From NCBI GenBank assembly GCA_964566545.1, contig CAZMIX010000007.1, positions 8,320-72,319 on the forward strand: a stretch of 64,000 nucleotides of DNA, read 5' to 3'. Position numbers and translations under genes: made by a program. Every line of letters begins with the position of its first letter. Positions within the stretch are counted from its first letter, which is position 1. The notes beneath the pieces are model-generated. The model had not been told where the DNA came from. It made no database searches and worked only from the letters and a program-made list of their open reading frames with translations. Below, piece by piece: positions 9,101-18,134 of this stretch. The DNA is from JAEYFP01 sp964566545 (GTDB lineage: Bacteria > Bacillota > Clostridia > Lachnospirales > Lachnospiraceae).

Positions 9101-10252
9101 CTACACAGCTAAATCTACATGCTGCAGCGTACCTGCCTCACCGTTTTCCTTTAAATAGACGCCCGTGCTTCTGATGATTGCATCTGTCTGATTATTTTCC
9201 GCCTGATTCAATGAAAATTCCGTCGATACTTTGCCCAAATACAGCGCACCGACACCTGCTGTCTTCAAATCGACCAGCTTATCATTACCGTTTTCATCTT
9301 TTGTCCAGATTTTCAGCCGACCAAAAATTGCATCATTTTCATCGATCCAGCCGTTTTGATCCTTGTCATATTCCGCTAAATCCTTGAAACCGTCGCCGGA
9401 TTTCGTACCAAACAGCTCATTGCCGTCATTGATTTTTCCGTCGCCGTTCTTATCGAGCGCCAGAAAGCCGCTTCCCTCGCCCATGAACGAAATCTGCTCC
9501 TCCTCGCCGTTTGCATCTAAATCAAAGTAAAACTTCTGGTCGCTGACGCTGGCCGTATCCGCATCCATATTGATGACGAGGGGATCGGTATAGATATAGC
9601 CGACCTCTTCCTTTAAATAATCATGCCTCTCCATATAACTCCGAGACATTTCCACGCTGATGCCAAAACTGATTTCCCTGCCGTCGGCCGTCTTTACAAT
9701 TCCCTGACTCGTAAATGCCGTATTTTCCACTTCCGCCACAAAGCTGGAACTGACGGTCTGCTTTGCCCAAATGCCCGCAATTCCGCCTATGGATACGCCC
9801 GCCGAGCTGCTGTCCTGCATAAAATCAAAGTTCATACTGCCCGATGCGCTTTCCTGATCGAGCTTCATAAAATCGACACGTTTGCCCTCTCTGATCGCCT
9901 TCATCATTTCGATAATTTTTTTGATCATGCTGATAACGGCCTCTTCCTTTGTCTGCACTTTAGCAACCTGGGTTTTACTCATGCCAAGCTGCTGCAGATT
10001 CTGGTTATTTTCCTTTTCCTCCAGTTTTTTCTGACGTGCTTCCTTCTGCAAAGCCTTTAATTTTTCCTGTGCCTCCTCCGATAAGGTAACGACGGCACCA
10101 TTATTTCCCTTGAGTCGATTACCGTCGCTTCCCGTCCCGGAAAGCGCGCCCGTTCCCATAACGATTGCTGTCTTACTGCTGTTCATACTATAAGAGGTCT
10201 TTCTATAACTTCTTTCACTTTCCATCGAAATACTGCTCGCACTGATCTTCAT
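9101..10252 (-). CDS. EF-hand calcium-binding protein of unknown role
   Basis: A 383-residue protein with a Ser-rich N-terminus, a Lys/Glu-rich predicted helical or coiled-coil stretch (about residues 55-85), and a C-terminal half with two EF-hand-type loops, DKNGDGKINDGNE and DKDQNGWIDENDA, separated by an acidic FGTKSGDGF segment. I see no signal peptide or membrane helix, so secretion is not shown. Similar loop arrangements occur in calcium-binding secreted and flagella-associated proteins of Clostridia, but no function can be named. I placed the start at 10252 rather than 10282 because AAGGAAATGT precedes it. It follows a structured leader-like RNA region. Confidence 0.6.
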   Translation of the reverse strand: MKISASSISMESERSYRKTSYSMNSSKTAIVMGTGALSGTGSDGNRLKGNNGAVVTLSEEAQEKLKALQKEARQKKLEEKENNQNLQQLGMSKTQVAKVQTKEEAVISMIKKIIEMMKAIREGKRVDFMKLDQESASGSMNFDFMQDSSSAGVSIGGIAGIWAKQTVSSSFVAEVENTAFTSQGIVKTADGREISFGISVEMSRSYMERHDYLKEEVGYIYTDPLVINMDADTASVSDQKFYFDLDANGEEEQISFMGEGSGFLALDKNGDGKINDGNELFGTKSGDGFKDLAEYDKDQNGWIDENDAIFGRLKIWTKDENGNDKLVDLKTAGVGALYLGKVSTEFSLNQAENNQTDAIIRSTGVYLKENGEAGTLQHVDLAV

Positions 10253-10381
10253 ACATTTCCTTCCCTTCTGCCGCCTGTGCATTTACAAACCCGCCCCGTT
10301 TTTGGGTACAAAAAACAAACCTTGTGCCGCCAAATAGCCGCGCAAATCATTGCTGCTCTTTTTCAGTAGTTGGAAAACAAT

Positions 10382-10494
10382 CGACCGGACGCTTCTCTGG
10401 TACTGCGATTGCACTTAGAATATAGAGCGGTTCCTTCCACTCGTGAACTCGTCCGGTCGTCTGCCAGCCTCTCTCCGAGTTCGGCAAACGACCG
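10382..10494 (-). ncRNA. Structured RNA candidate with mutually exclusive stems and a pseudoknot
   Basis: On the minus strand a 12-bp stem forms between 10494-10483 and 10465-10454 (one G-U pair). Part of its 3' arm, 10459-10450, can instead pair with a perfect 10-base complement at 10391-10382. CGAGTTC at 10482-10476, in the loop of the first stem, pairs perfectly with 10451-10445, a pseudoknot. A further 6-bp hairpin lies at 10442-10425 with the loop AAGGAA. The region is within a 342-base gap between dapL and the EF-hand gene. The short open frame across it looks spurious. It could be a cis-regulatory leader or an independent RNA (I considered the raiA class but cannot verify it). The rest of the gap (10253-10381 and 10495-10594) shows only a weak TTAACA..TATATA promoter-like pair near 10550-10578. 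Confidence 0.5.
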
Positions 10495-10594
10495 TTCAGT
10501 GTTCATATAGATGCAGAACTTCCATGTCCGCATTTGAGATTCTATGTTATATATCGGATGAATAAAAGAAATGTTAACAGGCAAATTAATTTTA

Positions 10595-11809
10595 CTATAA
10601 CTTTTTAATCCGCTCGATTGCTTCCACCGTATTTTCATAGCTGCCAAAAGCGGTCAGGCGGAAATACCCTTCGCCGCTCGGGCCAAAGCCTGAGCCTGGA
10701 GTGCCGACGACATTTGCCGTATGAAGCAGATAATCAAAAAATTCCCATGAGGACATTCGATCCGGGGTTTTCAGCCAGATGTAAGGGGCATTCACGCCGC
10801 CAGATACAACGTAGCCGGCGGATTTAAGTCCTTCCGAAATATATTTGGCATTTCGCATATAATAGTCGATCTGTTCCTTGAGCTGCGCCTTGCCCTCAGC
10901 CGTATAACAGGCTTCTCCAGCACGCTGGATGATATAAGGCGCGCCGTTAAATTTCGTGCCGTGGCGCCTTGCCCAAAGCGAATGCAGCGTAACCTCTCCC
11001 GACCTGATTTCCTTCGGGATGACGGTAAAGCCCAGGCGCGTGCCTGTAAAACCTGCGTTTTTAGAAAACGAACGAAGCTCGATCGCGCATGCCCGCGCGC
11101 CCTTGCACTCATAAATTGAATGCGGGACATCCGGTTCGGAAATATATGCCTCATAAGCGGCATCGTAGATGATGACCGCGCCTGTTTTGTTCGCATAATC
11201 CACCCACTCCTGCAGGCGGGCCTTGTCCACCGCAGAGCCGGTCGGGTTGTTTGGGAAGCAAAGATAAATGATATCCGGCGTCTGCTTTGGAAGCAGTGGT
11301 GCGAAACTGTTTTCCTGCGTGCAGGGCATATAGATCACGTCGCTCCACCTTTCCTTTGTGGCATCATAAACCCCGGTACGCCCCGCCATCACGTTTGTAT
11401 CCACATAAACCGGATAAACCGGGTCGCAGACTGCGATTTTATTGTCCGGACCAAATATTTCCTGAATATTTCCCGAATCGCTCTTCGCTCCGTCGGAAAT
11501 AAAAATCTCATCGGCGGCAATACCGCATCCGCGCGCGCAGTAATCATTTTCCGCAATCGCTGTCCTTAAAAATTCATAGCCTAAATCAGGGGCATAACCG
11601 CGGAATGTCTCCGCCCTCCCCATTTCATCCACCGCACCATGCAGCGCGTCGATGATAACAGGGGCAAGCGGCTGCGTCACATCCCCGATGCTCAGCTTGA
11701 TAACCTTTTTATCCGGATTCGCTGCCGCATATTCGCGTTCTTTTTTTCCTACCGTGGAAAACAGATAGCTTCCCGGTAATTTCAAGTAATTTTCATTGAT
11801 CTGAAACAT
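10595..11809 (-). CDS. dapL: LL-diaminopimelate aminotransferase
   Basis: A pyridoxal-phosphate enzyme that converts tetrahydrodipicolinate directly to LL-diaminopimelate using glutamate as amino donor, a short cut in the lysine/peptidoglycan pathway. The 404-residue protein has the family N-terminus (ENYLKLPGSYLFS), the motif KLSIGDVTQPL, and the PLP-binding lysine in SFSKNAGFTG. The start at 11809 has AGGAGAG 5 bases upstream. It is 8 bases after dapF, whose enzyme uses its product, so the two should be one operon with the ANTAR gene and glnA. Confidence 0.95.
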   Translation of the reverse strand: MFQINENYLKLPGSYLFSTVGKKEREYAAANPDKKVIKLSIGDVTQPLAPVIIDALHGAVDEMGRAETFRGYAPDLGYEFLRTAIAENDYCARGCGIAADEIFISDGAKSDSGNIQEIFGPDNKIAVCDPVYPVYVDTNVMAGRTGVYDATKERWSDVIYMPCTQENSFAPLLPKQTPDIIYLCFPNNPTGSAVDKARLQEWVDYANKTGAVIIYDAAYEAYISEPDVPHSIYECKGARACAIELRSFSKNAGFTGTRLGFTVIPKEIRSGEVTLHSLWARRHGTKFNGAPYIIQRAGEACYTAEGKAQLKEQIDYYMRNAKYISEGLKSAGYVVSGGVNAPYIWLKTPDRMSSWEFFDYLLHTANVVGTPGSGFGPSGEGYFRLTAFGSYENTVEAIERIKKL

Positions 11810-11817
11810 AAACTCTC

Positions 11818-12705
11818 CTATAACTCGCCCTCAAATACGGTCGTCGCGCTTCCGGTCATAAATACCCGGTTTTGTTCCCTGTTCCATCGGATGATTAAGT
11901 CGCCGCCTAAAAGCCTAACCGTCACTTCCTCCTCCGTCAGACCGGTTAAGATGCAGGCCACCACCGTCGCACACGCGCCCGTGCCGCAAGCGAGCGTTTC
12001 GCCCGATCCGCGTTCCCATACGCGCATCTGTACCGTCCTTCTGTCAAGCACCTTTACAAACTCCGCATTCACGCGCTTCGGAAAATATTCATGATGCTCA
12101 AAGCCCGGTCCGACCTGCGCGAGAGGAAAATGCTCCACATCCTCTACAAACACAACCGCATGCGGATTTCCCATCGATACGCACGTCATGCGGTAATTTT
12201 TTCCGTCCACATTGATATCCTCTAAAATACACCGGTCGGCTGACCGATCCGGCAGCTTCACCGGAATATTCGCAGGAACCAGCTCCGGCTCTCCCATATC
12301 CACCGTTACCATATCTACGGCCATCCCGTCGGCGCGCTTCCCGTAAAGGCGCCCTGTCATGGGATTTCGCTCTTCCTTTTTCACGGACAGTTTCAGATAT
12401 TTCACCTTTCCCATCGAAACGATGGAAAGCTCCGTCTTATCCACGATTCCATAGTCATAGACAAATTTCGCCACACACCGAATGCCGTTGCCGCACATCT
12501 CCGACCGAGAGCCGTCCGCATTATACATTTCCATCTCGCAGTCTGCCTCCTCAGACGGCTTGATAAAGATCGCCCCGTCCGAGCCGACTCCGAAATGCCT
12601 GTCGCTCACATATCTTGCCACTTCGCTTTTATTTTCTACTGTTTCCTGAAAACAGTTTACATAGACATAATCATTTCCGATTCCATGCATTTTTACAAAT
12701 TTCAT
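11818..12705 (-). CDS. dapF: Diaminopimelate epimerase
   Basis: Cofactor-independent epimerase making meso-diaminopimelate from the LL form, for lysine and cell wall synthesis. The two catalytic cysteines are visible in SEMCGNGIRC and ACGTGACATV, and the N-terminus FVKMHGIGNDY is characteristic. At 295 residues it is slightly longer than the usual 275. The start overlaps nothing but follows the ANTAR stop by 4 bases, with GAGGTGAG as binding site, suggesting translational coupling. Confidence 0.95.
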   Translation of the reverse strand: MKFVKMHGIGNDYVYVNCFQETVENKSEVARYVSDRHFGVGSDGAIFIKPSEEADCEMEMYNADGSRSEMCGNGIRCVAKFVYDYGIVDKTELSIVSMGKVKYLKLSVKKEERNPMTGRLYGKRADGMAVDMVTVDMGEPELVPANIPVKLPDRSADRCILEDINVDGKNYRMTCVSMGNPHAVVFVEDVEHFPLAQVGPGFEHHEYFPKRVNAEFVKVLDRRTVQMRVWERGSGETLACGTGACATVVACILTGLTEEEVTVRLLGGDLIIRWNREQNRVFMTGSATTVFEGEL

Positions 12706-12709
12706 ATTC

Positions 12710-13255
12710 TCACCTCATCAGCGTCACTATCATATACGCCGTTTCTGCCATATTAGTCGCTGTATCCATGCTGCTTTTCTGTATATACCGGTGTGCTTCC
12801 TCCTCAGTCATATTGTTGCGCTCCATCAAAAGTGTCTTCGCCTCAAGAATCACTTCTTTATCCTTTTCGCTACGCAGGGCGGAAATTTTTTTCTGTTCGC
12901 TCATCCGACGCGAAAGTGTTTGCAGCATCATGCCCAGTGTGTTGATCAAGTCACGTATCTTAATTGGCATAGCCACGCATACGATGTCGTTATCGATACA
13001 TTCATTCCAGAAATGCTGTGATGCGACTAACAGCATCTCAAAGTTTTTGGGTAAGCAATCATGTAAATCCGAATACATCATATCGGAGAACTTGTATCCA
13101 CAGATGATGATTCCGCCGTCCAGCTCATCCATATAGTGAATAGCCTGTGCGCCCATCGTACAGACGCCGGCGACATCAATGTCGTTCTGCACGAGCAGCC
13201 TGCGGATATTCATCGCATCCTCCTGCTTTGGAAATACTATAATTACACTTACCAA
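12710..13255 (-). CDS. ANTAR-domain RNA-binding regulator with pseudo-receiver
   Basis: ANTAR proteins bind paired hairpins in nascent RNA and prevent termination. The C-terminal 60 residues show the ANTAR pattern (EAKTLLMERNNMTEEEAHRYIQ, then SMD). The first 110 residues resemble a receiver domain, but where the phosphorylatable Asp should be the sequence reads IIICGYKF, so activation by phosphorylation is unlikely. I chose TTG 13255 as the start: GGAGG is 7 bases before it, while it almost touches GTG 13261. Position between glnA and dapF, and the attenuator before glnN, suggest that it regulates nitrogen genes by antitermination. Confidence 0.85.
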   Translation of the reverse strand: MVSVIIVFPKQEDAMNIRRLLVQNDIDVAGVCTMGAQAIHYMDELDGGIIICGYKFSDMMYSDLHDCLPKNFEMLLVASQHFWNECIDNDIVCVAMPIKIRDLINTLGMMLQTLSRRMSEQKKISALRSEKDKEVILEAKTLLMERNNMTEEEAHRYIQKSSMDTATNMAETAYMIVTLMR

Positions 13256-13299
13256 GCGCACCCCTCCTTTATTTACTATTATTCTCGGAAGCCATACAC

Positions 13300-14631
13300 T
13301 TAAATTTTATATAAATATTCATCCAGCTCCCACTGGGTGACCTGTGTCCGATATGCATCCCATTCCTTTTTCTTCGCTTCCACATATTTATCGAATATAT
13401 GGTCGCCAAGCACTTCTCTGATAAAGGGATCCTTTTCCATCTCCTCCACTGCTTCAATCAGTGTAGCGGGCAGCGCTTCAATATTGTAAAATGAGCGTTC
13501 CTCCTGCGTCATCTCAAAAATATTCGAATCCACACTCTTTGGCGGCTCTATCTGATTCTGAATGCCGTCGATTCCTGCGGCAAGGCAGAGGGACAAAGCC
13601 AGATATGGATTGCAGGACGGATCCGGGCATCTCAATTCCACGCGCGTGCCTTCTCCTCTCGTCGCCGGAATACGGATCAGCGGACTTCTGTTCGTCGCGC
13701 TCCACGCAATATAAACCGGCGCTTCGTAGCCTGCAATCAAGCGCTTGTAGGAGTTTACGAGCGGATTTGTGATTGCCGTCATCCCCTTCATATGCTTAAT
13801 AATACCGCCAATAAAATAATAAGCCTCTTTGCTGAGCTGCAGCCTATCGTCCGGATTAAAGAAAATATTTTTTCCATCCCGTTTTAGTGACATATTTGTA
13901 TGCATCCCGGAGCCATTGATGCCGAACTTCGGCTTTGGCATAAACGTCGCATGCAATCCGTGACGTTTTGCAGTCGTCTTTACCGTGAGCTTAAATGTCA
14001 TAATATTGTCGGCCGTCACAAGCGCTTCGTCATATTTAAAATCGATTTCGTGCTGCGCGGGTGCCACCTCATGGTGCGATGCTTCCACTTCAAAACCCAT
14101 CTCCTCAAGCATCATGACCATATCGCGTCTCGCATTTTCTCCAAGATCCACGGGTCCTAAATCAAAATAGCTCGCTTTCTCATGGGTCAGCGTCGTAGGA
14201 AGACCGTTTTCATCCGTATGGAACAGAAAAAATTCACACTCCGGACCGACGTCAAACGTATAGCCAAGCGCCGCCGCCTTTTGAGTTTCTTTCTTTAAAA
14301 TAAATCTCGGATCCCCCTCAAAAGCAGTTCCGTCCGGGCGGTATACATCGCAAATAAACCTCGCGATCTTACCCTGCTGCGGGCGCCACGGAAAAATCGC
14401 CACCGTATCCAGATCCGGATGCAGATACATGTCTGACTCCTCGATTCTCACAAACCCCTCAATCGAGGAACCGTCAAACATCACCTGATTGTCCAGCGCC
14501 TTTTTGAGCTGACTCGCCGTAACTGCGACATTTTTCAGATTGCCGAAAATATCCGTAAACTGCAGTCGGATAAATTCCACATCCTCTTCCTTCACCAGTT
14601 TTATCACTTCTTCTTTAGAAAACTTTTTCAT
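13300..14631 (-). CDS. glnA: Type I glutamine synthetase
   Basis: Dodecameric glutamine synthetase, 443 residues, the GSI-alpha length typical of Firmicutes. Motifs visible are MFDGSSIEGF, the glutamate/metal block GPECEFFLF, HHEVAPAQHEI, and the ATP-site NGSGMHTNMS. The adenylylation loop region of GSI-beta is absent, as expected from length. GAGGAGAGG precedes the start. A TTGACA at 14682-14677 on the minus strand may be the -35, but the -10 is poor. Downstream and co-directional are the ANTAR gene, dapF and dapL. Confidence 0.95.
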   Translation of the reverse strand: MKKFSKEEVIKLVKEEDVEFIRLQFTDIFGNLKNVAVTASQLKKALDNQVMFDGSSIEGFVRIEESDMYLHPDLDTVAIFPWRPQQGKIARFICDVYRPDGTAFEGDPRFILKKETQKAAALGYTFDVGPECEFFLFHTDENGLPTTLTHEKASYFDLGPVDLGENARRDMVMMLEEMGFEVEASHHEVAPAQHEIDFKYDEALVTADNIMTFKLTVKTTAKRHGLHATFMPKPKFGINGSGMHTNMSLKRDGKNIFFNPDDRLQLSKEAYYFIGGIIKHMKGMTAITNPLVNSYKRLIAGYEAPVYIAWSATNRSPLIRIPATRGEGTRVELRCPDPSCNPYLALSLCLAAGIDGIQNQIEPPKSVDSNIFEMTQEERSFYNIEALPATLIEAVEEMEKDPFIREVLGDHIFDKYVEAKKKEWDAYRTQVTQWELDEYLYKI

Positions 14632-14768
14632 GCAGCCTCTCCTCTTCTTTTATTGAATTCACAAAAGGACATTCCTTGTCAACAAATCTTATGTTTTAAG
14701 ACTTTACAGGCATATATTCAAAATCCAATTAATAAACTATAAAAAACGCATCCGACGGAGGTCCCGCC

Positions 14769-15272
14769 TTGAGCTCCAAAACGAAAATCCTCGTCCTGCA
14801 TTCAAAGGAAGTCATTTATACGGCAATCTTTGCCGTTCTTGGCATTTTGTTAATTTTACTGCTGTTTTTTATGTTTTCTCCCAAAAAAACAGCTGAGAAG
14901 AAAAGCATTGAAAATAAAGTCACAATCGAAACCGGCTCCCGTTACATACCAGGCATTTATACTTCATCAATCGTGCTGAACAATTCCGTCATAGATATTG
15001 AAATTGCCGTAGATAACAATAACATCAATTCCATCGCAATCGTCAACTTAGATGAGGCGGTTTCTGTAATGTACCCGTTAATCAAGCCTTCCTTTGAGGA
15101 AATCACGGCTCAGATTTATAAAAATCAATCGCTGGAGGGAATCTCCTACTCCGACGATAATAAATACACCTCGCTCGTCTTGATCGAAGCCATCAACAAA
15201 GCGCTCGACAAAGCAGTCGTCTCAGCGGAAAGCTTAAGCACCGTTACCGGAGAAGTTCAGATCCTCGAATAG
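14769..15272 (+). CDS. Small single-pass membrane protein, unknown function
   Basis: A 167-residue protein with one membrane helix (about residues 16-36, IYTAIFAVLGILLILLLFF) and an extracytoplasmic domain starting near YIPGIYTSSIVLNN. The motif YxPGxYTSSIxLNN.xxDIEIxVD resembles the repeat seen in FMN-binding or related exported Clostridia proteins, but no Thr flavinylation motif is evident. The start is TTG 14769, supported by GGAGG 7 bases upstream (14757-14761). It is transcribed divergently from glnA and convergently with nadE. No function can be assigned. Confidence 0.7.
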   Translation: MSSKTKILVLHSKEVIYTAIFAVLGILLILLLFFMFSPKKTAEKKSIENKVTIETGSRYIPGIYTSSIVLNNSVIDIEIAVDNNNINSIAIVNLDEAVSVMYPLIKPSFEEITAQIYKNQSLEGISYSDDNKYTSLVLIEAINKALDKAVVSAESLSTVTGEVQILE

Positions 15273-15287
15273 ACAGGCACGCGGCCG

Positions 15288-17198
15288 TCAACCCAACTGC
15301 GCAAGCTGCTCCAGCCAGAGCTTTCCGACAGCATCGGACGGCATGCGCAGATCGCCGCGCGGAGAAACTGCGACAGAACCGACTTTGGGCCCGTCCGGCA
15401 AGCAGGAACGCTTAAACTGCTGTGAAAAAAACCTCCTGTAAAATACCTTTTCCCACTTGATTATGAGATCCGCCTCGTATTCGCCGACAAACGCCTGCTT
15501 TGCGATGCGGTATATTTTTCGTGGTTCATAGCCAAACCGAAGCATGTGGTATAAGAAGAAATCATGCAGTTCATAAGGTCCTACCAAATCCTCCGTCCGC
15601 TGAGAAATGGTGCCGTTCTCCGGCGGCAGCAGCTCGGGACTCACCGGCGTATTCAGCACATCCTCAAGGATGGCCGCAAGCGCTTCCTCCCCGCATGTCT
15701 TCGCATAATGGGAGACGAGATGCTTAACCAGTGTCTTTGGAACGCCTGCATTCACGCCATACATCGACATATGATCGCCGTTATAGGTTGCCCATCCAAG
15801 CGCCAGCTCCGACATATCTCCCGTCCCGATCACAAGGCCGTCGGACTGATTGGCGATATCCATCAAAACCTGTGTCCGCTCGCGCGCCTGTGCGTTTTCA
15901 TAAACAACATTATGATTGCTTTCTTCATGTCCGATATCGGAAAAATGCTGTCTGACAGCGTCTGTGACAGGTATTTCACGCAGGGAAGCCCCCAATCGTT
16001 TTGTCAGCTCACATGCGTTTTGGTAAGTGCGATCTGTCGTTCCAAAACATGGCATCGTCACCGCGATGATATCTGTTCTGGGCTTATGAAGCAGATCAAA
16101 GGCTTTTACAGCCACAAGCAAAGCAAGTGCAGAATCCAAACCTCCTGAAATACCAATGACCGCAGAGCGGCTCCCCGTATGGACGAACCGTTTCTTTAAT
16201 CCGACAGACTGCATGGTAAGGATCTGCTCGCAGCACTCCTCTTTCTCCGCGTCGTCCGACGGAACAAATGGTCTTGAGGCAAATGTCCTGTCCAGCCTGC
16301 ATTGCCCTTTATTAAAAACAACCGTTATTTTTCGGTATCCCGAATCGACTTGCCCAAATGTATTCATCCGGCGGCGTTCTGCACGAAGCCTGGCAATATC
16401 AATATCACAGTAAAGCGTACTGTTTTCAAAACACGCCGTTTCACCCAGCAGCACACCGTTCTCCGCAATCAAGTTATGACCGGAAAATACAAGATCCTGT
16501 GTCGATTCCCCATCGCCCGCACTTGCATAAACATACCCGCAGGCAAGTCTGGCAGAAGCGGACTTTACAAGCATTCTGCGGTACGCGTCCTTACCAATTA
16601 CCTCATTGCTGGCTGATAAGTTGACAATCAGATTGGCACCGCCCAACGCATGTGAGGTGCTTGGCGAATGCGGCACCCACAGATCCTCACAAATTTCTGC
16701 CGCAATCTGCAAGCCCTCCACTTCATCGGAGCAAAACAGAATATTTTGTCCGAACGGCACTATAACGCCATCAAATAAAAAGGGCTCAACAACTTCGCGG
16801 CCCGCCGTAAAATGCCGCGCTTCATAAAATTCCGAGTAATTCGGAATAAATTTCTTCGGAATCAAGGCGAGCAGACTTCCGTCTTTTAAAACCGCGGCTA
16901 CATTATAAAGCTTTCCATCCTTCTCAAGAGGAAGTCCGATAAATACAAGTGCGTCCATACCGGCAGATGCTTTGACCAGTTTTTTCAAGGCTTCTTTGGC
17001 CGATTGCAATAGAAGCGGCTGCAAAAATAAATCCTGACAGGTATAGCCTGTCAGACACAGCTCCGGAAATACGATGACCTTCGCGCCATACTCCGCCGCT
17101 TCCTTCATCAAACGTTCAATTTCGCCGCAGTTATGTTCTACGTCCGCAACCCTGCTATACGGCGTAACCGCCGCTGTTTTTATAAATCCGTCCTGCAT
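15288..17198 (-). CDS. nadE: Glutamine-dependent NAD+ synthetase
   Basis: Makes NAD+ from deamido-NAD+ with glutamine as nitrogen source. The 636-residue protein joins an N-terminal nitrilase-type glutaminase domain to a C-terminal N-type ATP pyrophosphatase. The glutaminase triad is visible as Glu in VFPELCLTGY, Lys in IPKKFIPNY and Cys in AEICEDLW. The synthetase P-loop is ISGGLDSALA. I chose ATG 17198 instead of the longer frame because of the AAAGGCGG site 9 bases before it and because the nitrilase fold starts there. It follows hslO by 23 bases. Confidence 0.93.
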   Translation of the reverse strand: MQDGFIKTAAVTPYSRVADVEHNCGEIERLMKEAAEYGAKVIVFPELCLTGYTCQDLFLQPLLLQSAKEALKKLVKASAGMDALVFIGLPLEKDGKLYNVAAVLKDGSLLALIPKKFIPNYSEFYEARHFTAGREVVEPFLFDGVIVPFGQNILFCSDEVEGLQIAAEICEDLWVPHSPSTSHALGGANLIVNLSASNEVIGKDAYRRMLVKSASARLACGYVYASAGDGESTQDLVFSGHNLIAENGVLLGETACFENSTLYCDIDIARLRAERRRMNTFGQVDSGYRKITVVFNKGQCRLDRTFASRPFVPSDDAEKEECCEQILTMQSVGLKKRFVHTGSRSAVIGISGGLDSALALLVAVKAFDLLHKPRTDIIAVTMPCFGTTDRTYQNACELTKRLGASLREIPVTDAVRQHFSDIGHEESNHNVVYENAQARERTQVLMDIANQSDGLVIGTGDMSELALGWATYNGDHMSMYGVNAGVPKTLVKHLVSHYAKTCGEEALAAILEDVLNTPVSPELLPPENGTISQRTEDLVGPYELHDFFLYHMLRFGYEPRKIYRIAKQAFVGEYEADLIIKWEKVFYRRFFSQQFKRSCLPDGPKVGSVAVSPRGDLRMPSDAVGKLWLEQLAQLG

Positions 17199-17221
17199 AT
17201 CGTTTTGCCGCCTTTCTTTTA

Positions 17222-18133
17222 TTATTTTACCGCCTGACTCAGCAGCGTCTTTAATTCCTCGACGCTGAATTCGTAAGTGCGACCGCAGAAATGGCATTTC
17301 ACCTCAATCGGCTTCCCATCCTTGATCATCCCATTCATTTCCTTTTTCCCGACACTGAGAAGAACCTTTTCCACGCGCTTCTTATCGCAGTTACAATAAA
17401 ATTTTGTTGGAATTGTATCCAGAATTTCCACATCAAACTCGCCGAGCAGATATTCCAAAAGCTCCCCCGGCGTCCTGCTCTCATCAAGCAGCGTTGTCAC
17501 CGGCGGAACCTTAGATAGCTTCTCCTCCAGCTTTGTAATCAGGTTATCCTCCGCAAACGGCATTAATTGAATAATAAAACCGCCTGACCTGCGTACCGTA
17601 TTGTCCCGATTCATCAAAACGCCAAGCCCTACCGCAGAAGGCACCTGCTCCGACGTGGCAAAATAGTAGGTCAGATCCTCCGCAATTTCACCGGTCTGGA
17701 GCGCTGTCTGTCCCACATAAGGATCCTTCATTCCCATGTCTCTTATGACACTCAAAAATCCATCGCCGAGCGCGCCGGACACATCCAGCTTTCCCTTGGC
17801 ATTCGCCGCAATACGCACATCCGAAACAAGTGCATAACCTTTTACGTTTGCCTGAGAATCGGCCGTTACCGTCAATCCCTTCATCGGACCGCTGCCTCTT
17901 AGCTGCAGCGTCAACAAATCTTTTTCGCCCTTCAGCATCGTTCCCATCATCGCACCCGCTGTCAAAAGCCTTCCGAGCGCAGCAGTTACGACCGGACTCG
18001 TATTGTGGGACACCCTTGCAGTCTCCGCAATTAAGCGTGTCGTGGCAGCAAATGCACGGATTGTTCCATTTCCGGCTATGGCACGCACAATATAATCCTT
18101 TTCTTCCATTCGCATTTCCTGATCATCTATCAT
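17222..18133 (-). CDS. hslO: Redox-regulated chaperone Hsp33
   Basis: A 303-residue cytoplasmic holdase activated by oxidation. The N-terminal domain includes LTLQLRGSGPMKG, and the C-terminal zinc switch is present as CNC and CHFC, the four cysteines required. ATG 18133 lies one base after the stop of the methyltransferase gene, with AGGG 6 bases upstream, so the genes are coupled. A downstream ATG in MRMEEKD is a less likely alternative. Confidence 0.93.
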   Translation of the reverse strand: MIDDQEMRMEEKDYIVRAIAGNGTIRAFAATTRLIAETARVSHNTSPVVTAALGRLLTAGAMMGTMLKGEKDLLTLQLRGSGPMKGLTVTADSQANVKGYALVSDVRIAANAKGKLDVSGALGDGFLSVIRDMGMKDPYVGQTALQTGEIAEDLTYYFATSEQVPSAVGLGVLMNRDNTVRRSGGFIIQLMPFAEDNLITKLEEKLSKVPPVTTLLDESRTPGELLEYLLGEFDVEILDTIPTKFYCNCDKKRVEKVLLSVGKKEMNGMIKDGKPIEVKCHFCGRTYEFSVEELKTLLSQAVK

Positions 18134-18134
18134 G

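Noticed and set aside
10363..10647. A 94-residue minus-strand reading frame between dapL and the EF-hand gene
   Set aside because: It overlaps the end of dapL, has no binding site, and lies over strongly paired RNA segments; probably not translated.
13256..13261. GTG 13261 as start of the ANTAR gene
   Set aside because: The GGAGG site would be almost touching it; TTG 13255 has proper spacing and gives the usual N-terminus.
15564..16148. A 194-residue plus-strand frame opposite nadE
   Set aside because: It is antisense to the conserved synthetase domain and has no binding site.
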